From Arenibacter catalasegens (lineage in GTDB: Bacteria; Bacteroidota; Bacteroidia; Flavobacteriales; Flavobacteriaceae): a stretch of 64,000 nt of DNA. Position 1 is the first letter of the stretch, and the number at the start of each line of letters is the position of its first letter. The position numbers and the translations under genes are program-made. Positions 1-8,575 of this stretch are shown piece after piece. The DNA is taken from the NCBI RefSeq assembly GCF_002909235.1, contig NZ_PHQQ01000001.1, forward strand, positions 310,001-374,000, read 5' to 3'. A model generated the notes under the pieces. The model was given only the letters and a program-made list of their open reading frames with translations, ran no database searches and was not told the DNA's origin.

Positions 1-1920
1 AGATCATTTGACCAAGACTATAGAGGTATAGGTCTGGATCCTACAAGTATCTATGATTTGCAACCTGGTGATGTAGCTCACGATTGGCAATACGGTAGAA
101 ATCAAAATGGTATTGGAGGAACAGGAGATGCAGGTGTAGCGGCGAAGTTTGATAATTCACAAAGATGGAAAAAGACATATTTTGGGAACGTGAGTTCTTA
201 TTTACAATATGAAATCATAGAAGGATTAAATTTAAAAACCATTTTTGGAGCAGATCTTCAAGATACCCAAACCTACGAATATCATGGAATATTATCAGAT
301 GGTCAACAACGTTCCAATCAAACAGAGTTGGATATATCCAATATAAAAAAATCTACTGTTTTAAGTACGACTACTTTAAATTATGCAAAAGTTTTTGCTG
401 ATAAGCACGATATATCTGCGGTGGCTGGAATGGAATTTGTAAATACATATTATAAGGGAATTGTAAACAATGGATCAAACGTGGCATTTGGTCTGCCATT
501 AAATTATGATTTTTTTGACCCTGCAGATGTGATTACCAACGAGATAGATGAGACTCAGTCAAGAAATGGTTTTTTTGGAAGAATTGCTTATGCGTTTGAT
601 GATCGTTATCTACTATCGGCATCCATTAGAAGAGATGGTGATTCACGATTTGGAGCCAATGAAAAATACGCGGTATTCCCAGCACTATCCTTAGGCTGGA
701 ATATTCATAATGAATCCTTTTTTGGAGATGCTGATGGGTTTAGCCTATTTAAACTTAGGTTTAGTACTGGATCTTTAGGAACGGCTTCTTTCTTAGGGTC
801 ATACAACTCATTAAGTATTTTGGGAACCTCACCGACCGCTTTCGGGACAGGATTTCTAATTCCGGAGGATATAGCAAACCCAGATTTAACTTGGCAAACC
901 AATAAAGAGACAAACTATGGTGTTGATACAGGGTTTATAAATAACCGTTTCAGATTGAGTGTAGATTATTATACGTCTGATGTAAATGATATGTTGATCA
1001 ATCAAAGTGTTTCTGAAGTTCTTGGGACACCTGCTATAAAACTTAATCGCGGTGATGTGACCAGTTCCGGTTTGGAGTTTGAACTTAATGCAAAAATAAT
1101 TGCCGATCAAAACTTCTCTTGGAATGTTAACGCCAATTTATCAACTGCTAAATCAGAAATTACCAATCTAGGTGAATTGACCGAACTGCCCAGGCAAATT
1201 TACGGTGGACCGAGTGGAAGAGGTCCTGAGTTTAGAAACTATGTAGGAGGTGAAATTGGTGAAATGTGGGGATATGAAGTAACTGGTGAGGTTGAAACGA
1301 TACATATGTCGGATCCATCCAGAGGCGTTGGATTTGGCAGCGGAGAATATTATGTCGTAGACCAAAACGGTGACGGTGAAATTACCTATGAAGAAGATTA
1401 TGTAAAGTTAGGATCCGCAACCCCGGATTTCTATTGGGGACTTTCAAGTTCTATGAGCATCAAGAATTTTGATTTTTCGTTCCAGTTCCAAGGATCTCAA
1501 GGAGCAGAACTTTACAATATAGACCCCATTTACTGGAAATCACAATTTGGCGGTAGATTAAAATCCAGTTTTGATGCCAATAATGACGGTATTGCCGATG
1601 CCAGTGGCAAGTTTTATCAGGAGACCAGAAATGCACATGGTTCGGGGATTCAAGATGCTTCCTTTACCGCTTTAAGAAACATAACTTTAGGTTATACCCT
1701 TGATTCTGATTTAACGGATAAAATTGGTATAGGTTCTATGAGGGTATATGTTGCAGCTACCAATTTGTTGTACATAATGGCAGATAATTATACCTCATTT
1801 AACCCTGAAGGTGTAGAGATCGAAAATACAGGTTATGCTGGTCCAACAACTTACGGATACCAAGAAGGTGCGAGCCCGCTTGTAAGAAGTTTTACTTTGG
1901 GTGTAAATGTTAATTTTTAA
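1..1920 (+). CDS. SusC-type TonB-dependent outer-membrane receptor, 3'-terminal part
   Basis: The frame is open from the first base, so the gene starts upstream of the window and only the C-terminal 639 residues are visible. What is seen is a long run of alternating polar/aromatic strands ending in a short aromatic strand (LGVNVNF), as expected for the beta-barrel of a SusC/RagA receptor; the signal peptide, carboxypeptidase-like domain and plug lie outside. SusC proteins import oligosaccharides across the outer membrane with energy from TonB. A susD homologue starts 10 bp after the stop, so the two form the usual pair. Downstream regulator, permease and SDR suggest a uronate-rich substrate such as alginate, but the barrel itself does not show this. 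Confidence 0.93.
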   Translation, partial: RSFDQDYRGIGLDPTSIYDLQPGDVAHDWQYGRNQNGIGGTGDAGVAAKFDNSQRWKKTYFGNVSSYLQYEIIEGLNLKTIFGADLQDTQTYEYHGILSDGQQRSNQTELDISNIKKSTVLSTTTLNYAKVFADKHDISAVAGMEFVNTYYKGIVNNGSNVAFGLPLNYDFFDPADVITNEIDETQSRNGFFGRIAYAFDDRYLLSASIRRDGDSRFGANEKYAVFPALSLGWNIHNESFFGDADGFSLFKLRFSTGSLGTASFLGSYNSLSILGTSPTAFGTGFLIPEDIANPDLTWQTNKETNYGVDTGFINNRFRLSVDYYTSDVNDMLINQSVSEVLGTPAIKLNRGDVTSSGLEFELNAKIIADQNFSWNVNANLSTAKSEITNLGELTELPRQIYGGPSGRGPEFRNYVGGEIGEMWGYEVTGEVETIHMSDPSRGVGFGSGEYYVVDQNGDGEITYEEDYVKLGSATPDFYWGLSSSMSIKNFDFSFQFQGSQGAELYNIDPIYWKSQFGGRLKSSFDANNDGIADASGKFYQETRNAHGSGIQDASFTALRNITLGYTLDSDLTDKIGIGSMRVYVAATNLLYIMADNYTSFNPEGVEIENTGYAGPTTYGYQEGASPLVRSFTLGVNVNF

Positions 1921-1930
1921 TTAAGAAAAA

Positions 1931-3265
1931 ATGAAAAAAATGAAAACTATATATCTAGCAGTAGTTTCCTTGTTGTTGATAACAGCATGTGATAACGATT
2001 TGGATCAATCGCCACCATTATTACTTGAATCCAGTGCTTTGGAGGAATTTGGACCCGTTTTGAATGCAGCGTATTACTATCAGACCGGTGGTTCAACTCC
2101 ACTGGGTGTGATGGGCGACTTTAGGGCCGACAATATGTTGATGTTAGAAAGCCCATATACGGCATTTGACACCTACAATGCAGATTTAGGAGGTTTAGAT
2201 TTGGTAGAACAATTTTTTCGACCATTCTATAGCAATTTGTACAAGGCCATCTTAAGTGCCAATAACGTTATTGAAAATTCAGCGAAGCCTAGGGAGATAG
2301 CGGAGGCCAAATTTTTAAGAGCATTGTCTTACTTTAAATTGGTAATGGTATTTGGTGATGTCACCGTGAATTTATCTCCTTCACCCAGCCCATCGGATTT
2401 GACCATTTTAAAAAGACAACCGGCTGCCGACGTATACAACAACGTAATCATCCCAGACTTTCAAGCCGCAATAGCTGGTTTAGACAATTCTGGATTGGCA
2501 AGTGGGCGCGCGTCCAAAATTGCGGCTCAGGGTTTTCTAGGAAAAGTATATATGTACCGAGGGAATTTTTCAGAAGCTTCAACAACACTTGGAGCTGTTG
2601 TAAGTGGTGCTGCCGCTGCAGGGGTTAGTTTAGAAAGCGACTTTGCCAACGTTGTAGTCGACGGTAATTCAGAAATCATTTTTGCTACCCAATTATCAAC
2701 TTCAGTTCCAAACGCATATGGATCAGCCACCACGTTTGTAGGATGGTATACCGGGGCAGACACAAAAGCCCTTACCCCTTTAGATCCAAGCTTAATTGCT
2801 GCTTTTGACGCCAGTAGTGCTGCTGGTGGAGGTACAGATTTAAGAAAGGCGCTTACTATAGATACGGATAATATGAATGGTAGTAACAAATATACTGGAG
2901 CCCTGGATCAGGACTTTATAGAACTGAGGTTATCCGATGTTATTCTAATGTACGCAGAAGCACTGAATGAAAATAGTTCTCCTTCAACAACTGTACTTCC
3001 ATTATTGGATCCTATAAGAACTAGAGCAGGTTTAAATAGCCTAACTGGAACAGTAAGTTCACAAGCTGATGTTAGACAGGCTATTGCTGACGAAAGAAGA
3101 GTGGAGTTGGCCCTTGAAGGACATAGATGGTTTGATTTGGTGAGAACGGGTACCGTAGATGTGGAAATGGGAGCAACGATTAGTAGTAATTACCATGTGT
3201 TTCCAATACCAAACTCAGAAATTCTTGCGAGTGATGGAGTTATTACTCAAAATGATGGTTACTAA
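1931..3265 (+). CDS. SusD/RagB-family outer-membrane lipoprotein
   Basis: This 444-residue protein begins with a lipoprotein signal ending in a lipobox (LITAC, Cys20), so it should be anchored in the outer membrane facing outwards. The middle has helical TPR-like segments and the C-terminal third carries SusD hallmarks: RLSDVILMYAEALNE, then DERRVELALEGHRWFDLVRTG. Family members cap the SusC barrel and bind the incoming glycan. It follows SusC by 10 bp and is followed by a strong hairpin terminator, so the SusCD transcript probably ends here. A second ATG lies at 1940, three codons in, and could be the true start. Length is slightly short for the family (usually about 500), typical of alginate- or small-oligosaccharide-type SusD proteins. 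Confidence 0.93.
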   Translation: MKKMKTIYLAVVSLLLITACDNDLDQSPPLLLESSALEEFGPVLNAAYYYQTGGSTPLGVMGDFRADNMLMLESPYTAFDTYNADLGGLDLVEQFFRPFYSNLYKAILSANNVIENSAKPREIAEAKFLRALSYFKLVMVFGDVTVNLSPSPSPSDLTILKRQPAADVYNNVIIPDFQAAIAGLDNSGLASGRASKIAAQGFLGKVYMYRGNFSEASTTLGAVVSGAAAAGVSLESDFANVVVDGNSEIIFATQLSTSVPNAYGSATTFVGWYTGADTKALTPLDPSLIAAFDASSAAGGGTDLRKALTIDTDNMNGSNKYTGALDQDFIELRLSDVILMYAEALNENSSPSTTVLPLLDPIRTRAGLNSLTGTVSSQADVRQAIADERRVELALEGHRWFDLVRTGTVDVEMGATISSNYHVFPIPNSEILASDGVITQNDGY

Positions 3266-3315
3266 AAATCAGTAAGATTATAAATTCAAGTAATTATAGT
3301 TAATTTTTTAAATGG

Positions 3316-3352
3316 AATTTACCGGCTTTAGGTCTGGCCGGTAAATTTTTTA
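3316..3352 (+). terminator. Rho-independent terminator after susD
   Basis: Perfect 11-bp stem (AATTTACCGGC / GCCGGTAAATT) with a 10-base loop, followed by a run of T. It lies 50 bp past the SusD stop and separates SusCD from the regulator gene. Confidence 0.85.
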
Positions 3353-3428
3353 AAACTGAAATAATAAAACTTATATTTTGGAATCGTAGACTATTAAAAT
3401 TTCATTCAGTTATTGATTTTATGTAGAT

Positions 3429-3453
3429 TTGACCAACCAATTTGGTCAACCAA
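3429..3453 (+). promoter_or_regulatory. Candidate GntR/FadR-type operator before the regulator gene
   Basis: A perfect palindrome TTGGTCAACCAA lies at 3442-3453. A degenerate copy, TTGACCAACCAA, lies immediately upstream at 3429-3440. The TTGGTnnACCAA form matches the known operator style of FadR-subfamily regulators such as UxuR/ExuR. The site ends 21 bp before the regulator's ATG, which fits autoregulation; control of SusCD or the permease from other sites is not visible in this window. Confidence 0.6.
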
Positions 3454-3474
3454 TTTAAGCCATACACGATTAGC

Positions 3475-4182
3475 ATGAAAATAGATATCAATACAAAAAA
3501 CGAAAACGACCAAATACAAAAAGAGATTATATCCAAGATTAAGGATTTTATTAATTACAAGAACTTGGAACCTGGGGACAAATTGCCCTCAGAGAGAAAG
3601 CTAGCCGAAAAATTTGAAGTGAGCAGAAATAATGTAAGAGAAGCCATTCAATCATTGGAATTTTACGGACTATTAAAATCTAAGCCACAGAGCGGAACGT
3701 TCGTTGCCGATATTGGTCCTGTAGCAATGAACGGTATGATTACCGACATACTGGGATTGGAAGAGCCAGATTTTAAATCCTTGGTAGAGACAAGGATACT
3801 TTTGGAACTTAAAACCGTAAGGTTGGCAGCGCTGAGAAGATCAGAGGAAGATTTGAAACAAATGGAGGAGGCTTTGGAGGCATATACCGTAAAGGTTATG
3901 AAAGGAGAAAATGCTACACAGGAAGATTTGTTGTTCCACCTAGCCATAGCAAAAGCTTGTGGCAATAGTACCATCAACACATTTATGCTGACCATCACCC
4001 CGGAGATCCTCACAAATTTTACCAAATATCATGTCTGCGATAAGAATATCGCATTTATAGGCATTCAAGAACACAGGGATATTTATGAGGCCATAAAGAA
4101 ACAGGATCCCCAATTGGCCAAAGAAAAAATGAAAATACATTTTAAAATGTTATACCAATATTGTTACAACATTAAAGATTAA
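3475..4182 (+). CDS. FadR-subfamily GntR transcriptional regulator
   Basis: The 235-residue protein has an N-terminal winged helix-turn-helix (roughly residues 10-75) with the GntR signature PGDKLPSERKLAEKFEVSRNNVREA and a GTFV wing. An all-helical FCD ligand-binding domain follows (about 85-225), with the LVETRILLE and EDLLFHLAIA segments of that family. FCD regulators usually repress sugar-acid genes and are released by an intermediate of the pathway. The frame extends further upstream to a TTG at 3442, but that codon lies inside the palindromic operator, so the ATG at 3475 is the sensible start. In alginolytic flavobacteria a regulator of this type sits between SusCD and the permease/SDR genes, and that is the arrangement here. 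Confidence 0.88.
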   Translation: MKIDINTKNENDQIQKEIISKIKDFINYKNLEPGDKLPSERKLAEKFEVSRNNVREAIQSLEFYGLLKSKPQSGTFVADIGPVAMNGMITDILGLEEPDFKSLVETRILLELKTVRLAALRRSEEDLKQMEEALEAYTVKVMKGENATQEDLLFHLAIAKACGNSTINTFMLTITPEILTNFTKYHVCDKNIAFIGIQEHRDIYEAIKKQDPQLAKEKMKIHFKMLYQYCYNIKD

Positions 4183-4419
4183 TAAAAAGAAGGAAAGGAT
4201 AGAATTGCACAGTTTTATCGCTTTCGACACATAACTGAAGGGAAATAATACTTAGAATATTATTATAAAATTACGTCGTATTTAAAATACCCATTTAAAT
4301 ACCCCTAAAAATTTTAGCTATAATTCAGGTATTTGGATAAGCACAGGCATTTCGTCTGCTTACTTTTTATTGACTGTACACAACATAGCAACAATAATAA
4401 CAAACCAAAGCAAAATACT

Positions 4420-5721
4420 ATGAAAGTTAAGGGATTAAGATGGTGGATTATAGGGCTCATCGCATTAGCCACAGTTATAAATTATATAGATCGCCAAGCC
4501 CTACCAGTTCTATGGCCTGACATTGCTGCGGATTTATATCCAGATAAGACCGCTGATGAACGAAAAGGAATTTATGCAATAATCTCTACAATATTCATAT
4601 TTTCTTATGCCTTTGGTCAAGCTATATTCGGCAAAATTTTTGACAAGCTTGGAACGAGGATCGGGTTTACATTATCGATTGGTTTTTGGTCAATTGCAAC
4701 CGCAATGCATGCTTTTGCAAAGGGAGTGGTAAGTCTTAGTATATTCCGCTCTTTGTTAGGTATATCAGAAGCTGGAAACTGGCCAGGAGCAGCAAAAGGA
4801 AATGCAGAATGGTTTCCAACCAAGGAACGAGCATTTGCACAGGGATTATTCAATTCAGGTGCAGCTATAGGTGGAATCATTGCCTTCCCTGTCATCGGTT
4901 TATTATCTGTCCATTTCAACTGGCAATATATTTTCATATTGGTAGGTGCACTGGGCTTATTATGGCTAATTCCATGGTGGATTTTAGTAAAATCCCCACC
5001 TAAAAAACACCCTTGGATAACAGATGAAGAACGCGTTTACATCTTAACCGGACAGAAGAATCAAGATGCAGATGAGGATGGAGATTTTGATGAAGGTTAC
5101 AATCCTACTACCGCTAAGATGCTAAAGCATAAAGAAAGTTGGGGAGTTATCATTGCATCTGCCGCTCTCGACCCGATTTGGTGGTTGTTTGTTTTTTGGA
5201 TACCAATTTACTTAAACGAAGTTTATGGAATGGATGTAAAATCAATTGGTTTTTATGCTTGGGTGCCTTATGTTGGAGCAATGATTGGAGCTTGGTTTGG
5301 AGGGCTACTAGCCCAAAACCGTATTAAAGTAGGTTGGACGGTGAACAAAACACGAAAGTTTGTAATCACACTGGGATGTGTCATTATGTTACCTGCTTTA
5401 CTCGCGATGGCAAATCCAGGAGGACCTGAAACAGCTGTGATATTAATGGCAATTATTTTATTTGGTTTCCAAACAGCAATTGGAAATGTTCAGACATTGC
5501 CCAGTGATTTATTCGGTGGAAAAACAGTAGGTACACTTTCCGGGTTTTCGGGTATGGCTGCTAAGCTAGGAGCATTTGGATTAACAGCATTAGTCCCTTG
5601 GCTTACATCAGGTGGTAATTATACCCCGGCATTTGTGATTGGTGCTGCATTAGCTATAATAACTATGGCGAGTGTTTGGATATTATGCCCGAAAATTGAA
5701 CCGCTTAAAAGCAAAATTTAA
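4420..5721 (+). CDS. MFS permease, hexuronate (ExuT-like) transporter
   Basis: This 433-residue inner-membrane protein has about 12 hydrophobic segments. It begins with the anion:cation-symporter (ACS) pattern WWIIGLIALATVINYIDRQAL and contains the loop motif FGKIFDKLGTRIGF and the segment SEAGNWPGAAK typical of hexuronate and phthalate permeases. The predicted role is proton-coupled uptake of unsaturated or saturated uronates released in the periplasm. The frame is open from a TTG at 4333, but that extension is hydrophilic and low in complexity; the ATG at 4420 puts the first membrane helix at the expected place. It is separated from the regulator gene by 237 bp, so it probably has its own promoter, and the SDR gene follows after 29 bp. 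Confidence 0.86.
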   Translation: MKVKGLRWWIIGLIALATVINYIDRQALPVLWPDIAADLYPDKTADERKGIYAIISTIFIFSYAFGQAIFGKIFDKLGTRIGFTLSIGFWSIATAMHAFAKGVVSLSIFRSLLGISEAGNWPGAAKGNAEWFPTKERAFAQGLFNSGAAIGGIIAFPVIGLLSVHFNWQYIFILVGALGLLWLIPWWILVKSPPKKHPWITDEERVYILTGQKNQDADEDGDFDEGYNPTTAKMLKHKESWGVIIASAALDPIWWLFVFWIPIYLNEVYGMDVKSIGFYAWVPYVGAMIGAWFGGLLAQNRIKVGWTVNKTRKFVITLGCVIMLPALLAMANPGGPETAVILMAIILFGFQTAIGNVQTLPSDLFGGKTVGTLSGFSGMAAKLGAFGLTALVPWLTSGGNYTPAFVIGAALAIITMASVWILCPKIEPLKSKI

Positions 5722-5750
5722 ATTAAACTTAACAGATTAAAATTAATAAC

Positions 5751-6512
5751 ATGAGTACAAACGGAAAAGTAGCAGTAATAACCGGAGCTACCGGCGGAAT
5801 TGGTTTCGAAGTAGCAAAGAGATTAGGCAAAGACGGATATACCGTGGTTTTAAACGGTATCGATGATGAAGCAGGAGTTAAAAGAATTAAGGAGCTTACT
5901 GCGGAAGGCATCACAGCTGAATATTATGGATTTGACGTTACAAAAGAAGACCAAGTAACAGCAAACATTAATAAAATTGGCAAAAAATATGGAAAAATTG
6001 ATGTTCTTGTCAATAATGCAGGTGGACTGGGAGGAAGATCTAGGTTTGAAGAAATGACAACGGATTTTTACAGATTTGTAATGGCATTAAATCTTGATTC
6101 AGTGTTTTTCGCTTCAAGAGCTGCCATACCTTATCTTAAAAAGGGAGACCTACCTACTATAATTAACTATACATCCATTGCTGGATGGAATGCTGGAGGA
6201 CCTGGAGCTGGAATTTATGGAACATCCAAAGCTGGTGTTCATGCCATAACAAGGGCATTGGCAAAAGACCTTGCTGAATATGGGATTAGAGTAAATGCAG
6301 TATCTCCCGGTACCATTGACACGCCTTTCCATACTGAAATTAAATCTACCAAGCCTGAAGTTTTCGCTTCCTGGAAAAACAATATTTTGTTGGGCAGATT
6401 AGGGCAACCTGAAGAAGTAGCCTCTGTAATTTCGTTCTTGGCAGGCAAAGACGCCGCCTTCCTTACAGCCGAAACCATCCAAATTGGTGGCGGACAAGGT
6501 TTAGGAATTTAA
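5751..6512 (+). CDS. Short-chain dehydrogenase, probable DEH (4-deoxy-L-erythro-5-hexoseulose uronate) reductase
   Basis: Classical SDR of 253 residues: nucleotide-binding TGATGGIG (residues 11-18), NNAG (88-91), catalytic Ser142 and Tyr156-x3-Lys160, and the PGTIDTPF segment. From family knowledge it resembles SDR-type reductases of alginolytic flavobacteria, which convert the alginate monomer DEH to 2-keto-3-deoxygluconate with NAD(P)H. That assignment rests on overall resemblance plus the regulator-permease-SDR order, not on a diagnostic residue. Other SDR activities on keto-uronates remain possible. It is the second gene of the permease transcript; 160 bp with no clear terminator separate it from the next operon. 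Confidence 0.78.
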   Translation: MSTNGKVAVITGATGGIGFEVAKRLGKDGYTVVLNGIDDEAGVKRIKELTAEGITAEYYGFDVTKEDQVTANINKIGKKYGKIDVLVNNAGGLGGRSRFEEMTTDFYRFVMALNLDSVFFASRAAIPYLKKGDLPTIINYTSIAGWNAGGPGAGIYGTSKAGVHAITRALAKDLAEYGIRVNAVSPGTIDTPFHTEIKSTKPEVFASWKNNILLGRLGQPEEVASVISFLAGKDAAFLTAETIQIGGGQGLGI

Positions 6513-6671
6513 GGAGATAGAAATCAGTAAGCAATAATGTTGATAATATTAGCGGGTTAGCATTTAGCTACCACCTAATTCTTAAACACACAAAAAAGGG
6601 AAGTATCAATTTTAATAAATCTTGGGGTGGTAAGGTCGCTGTAAATTACGTGATGTTTTAAAAAGATAAAA

Positions 6672-7895
6672 ATGGCCAAAAAAAAATCCATATTAATTAT
6701 TTGCGGAGGAGGTCCTGCGCCCGGTATCAATGCTGTAATAGGCACAGTAGCAAAGATTTTTTTAAAGGATGGTTATAGGGTCATTGGATTACATGAAGGT
6801 TTTAAAGGAATCTTTTCAGAACATCCCAAAATAAAAGAATTCGATTTCCCCCATGCCGATCGAATCTTTAGCAGAGGAGGATCCACCTTGATCATGAGTC
6901 GGTTCAAACCCGGCAATGAAAAATTGAATACTACCCTTTTTTCTGAAAATAATGTAAAACTATTGGTGAGTATTGGTGGTGATGACACGGCCTCTACTGC
7001 CAATAGAATTACGGGTTATTTGAAGAAAGAGAATATTATCATTTCCAACATTCATGTTCCCAAGACCATAGACAACGATCTTCCTTTACCGGACAGGAAT
7101 CCCACCTTTGGTTTTCATTCCGCAAAGGATGAGGGAGTGAGAATTGGCACTACTACCTATGAAGACGCACGTACCAGTGAAAACTGGTTCGTAATGTCCA
7201 CCATGGGAAGGTCTGCAGGGCATTTGGCTCTTGGAATTGCAGCTAGCTGTCATTTTCCAATGATGGTTATTCCTGAAATGTTCAACAAGACCAATATTAC
7301 CTTCGATAAGGTTGTCCGACTGATTATCTCCTCGATGGTCAAAAGAAAAATCCAAAATATAAATTACGGTGTTGCCCTAATTAGTGAAGGCGTTTTTCAT
7401 ATAATGCCAGATTCAGAAATTAAACATTGTGGCATAAATTTTACATACGACGATCACGGGCATCCCGAATTGGGCAATGTTAGTAAATCCCACATTTTTA
7501 ATATGCTGGTACAGCGGCGATTGAAAGAACTGGATATACAAATTAAAAGTAGGCCTGTTGAACTGGGCTATGAACTCCGATGTTGCAGACCAATTGGATT
7601 TGACCTAACATTATGTACCCTTTTAGGGCTGGGAGTCAAGAAATTATTCGATGAAGGCCTGAGCGGATGCATTGTTACTGCCAATTCGAGAGGAGAAGTA
7701 TCACCTCTTTTTTTGACGGACCTACAGGATAAGGATGGAAAAATAGCACCTAGATTGGTGGATATAGACTCCGAATTTATCCGACTTTGTTTTCAGAATC
7801 TACACTATTTGGAGGAAAAGGATTATGACCGCGCAAAGGTATATTTGGATAATCCCTCGGATTATGATTTCAACAAGATATTAAATAAAGTATAA
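6672..7895 (+). CDS. PfkA-family phosphofructokinase homologue with PPi-type active-site motifs
   Basis: The 407-residue protein starts with the PfkA nucleotide-binding motif (CGGGPAPGIN, residues 11-20) and has the catalytic block PKTIDND (130-136). At the phosphoryl-donor site it reads GGDDT (102-106). In this family GGDGS marks ATP enzymes, while GGDD together with the Lys before TIDND marks pyrophosphate-dependent enzymes, so PPi is the better predicted donor. The MGR segment of the sugar-phosphate site (STMGRSAGHLAL) is present. It heads a tight operon: the aldolase gene begins 7 bp after the stop. The acceptor may therefore be a sugar acid or another sugar phosphate rather than fructose 6-phosphate; this is inference from context. 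Confidence 0.82.
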   Translation: MAKKKSILIICGGGPAPGINAVIGTVAKIFLKDGYRVIGLHEGFKGIFSEHPKIKEFDFPHADRIFSRGGSTLIMSRFKPGNEKLNTTLFSENNVKLLVSIGGDDTASTANRITGYLKKENIIISNIHVPKTIDNDLPLPDRNPTFGFHSAKDEGVRIGTTTYEDARTSENWFVMSTMGRSAGHLALGIAASCHFPMMVIPEMFNKTNITFDKVVRLIISSMVKRKIQNINYGVALISEGVFHIMPDSEIKHCGINFTYDDHGHPELGNVSKSHIFNMLVQRRLKELDIQIKSRPVELGYELRCCRPIGFDLTLCTLLGLGVKKLFDEGLSGCIVTANSRGEVSPLFLTDLQDKDGKIAPRLVDIDSEFIRLCFQNLHYLEEKDYDRAKVYLDNPSDYDFNKILNKV

Positions 7896-7902
7896 AAAGC
7901 GA

Positions 7903-8571
7903 ATGGCACAATATTCAAGAATAGAAGTAGCAACGGCAATGAAAGAATCAGGTATGGTACCCCTATTCTACGATCCGGATATAGCACTTGGTAAAAAAGT
8001 ATTGCAAGCCTGCTACGACGGTGGTGCCAGATTGATGGAATTTACCGCTCGGGGCGACTTCGCATACGAAGTCTTTTCAGAAATGAACAAATTTGCCATT
8101 AAAGAACTGCCGGGCATGATTATGGGAGTTGGTTCCATAACAGATGCTGCCGCGGCATCACTATATATGCAGATGGGAGCCAATTTTATTGTAACCCCAT
8201 CCCTCAGGGAGGATATTGCTATTGCCTGCAACCGAAGAAAAGTACTTTGGTCTCCTGGCTGTGGTTCACTGACCGAAATTAACAGGGCAGAAGAAATGGG
8301 TTGTGAAATTGTAAAATTATTTCCTGGTTCTACCTATGGCCCCTCTTTTGTTAAGGCCATTAAAGGCCCACAACCTTGGACAAGTATAATGCCCACTGGA
8401 GGAGTAACTACAGAAGCCTCCAACTTAAAGGGCTGGTTTGATGCCGGCGTTACCTGTGTAGGACTGGGCTCCCAGCTTATCAGCAAGGATATTTTGAACA
8501 AAAAAGATTTTATAGGATTGGAAAATACGGTACGCGATACTTTAGTGTCCATTATAAAACTAAGAAACTAA
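7903..8571 (+). CDS. KDPG/KHG aldolase-family protein (Eda-like)
   Basis: The 222-residue class I aldolase homologue keeps the Schiff-base lysine in the segment EIVKLFPG (Lys138) and the general acid/base glutamate in LMEFTARG (Glu46). It also has the C-terminal phosphate-binding pattern MPTGGV. Family members split 2-keto-3-deoxy-6-phosphogluconate into pyruvate and glyceraldehyde 3-phosphate, or act on 4-hydroxy-2-oxoglutarate. Length is typical. It sits 7 bp after the PfkA-like gene and 4 bp before the Nramp-like transporter, so the three are surely co-transcribed. KDPG cleavage as the last step of uronate breakdown fits the neighbouring permease and SDR, but a different phosphorylated keto-sugar acid cannot be excluded. 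Confidence 0.85.
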   Translation: MAQYSRIEVATAMKESGMVPLFYDPDIALGKKVLQACYDGGARLMEFTARGDFAYEVFSEMNKFAIKELPGMIMGVGSITDAAAASLYMQMGANFIVTPSLREDIAIACNRRKVLWSPGCGSLTEINRAEEMGCEIVKLFPGSTYGPSFVKAIKGPQPWTSIMPTGGVTTEASNLKGWFDAGVTCVGLGSQLISKDILNKKDFIGLENTVRDTLVSIIKLRN

Positions 8572-8575
8572 AAGT

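Noticed and set aside
3442-3474. Longer GntR reading frame from TTG at 3442
   Set aside because: The codon is part of the palindromic operator; ATG 3475 gives the family-typical N-terminus.
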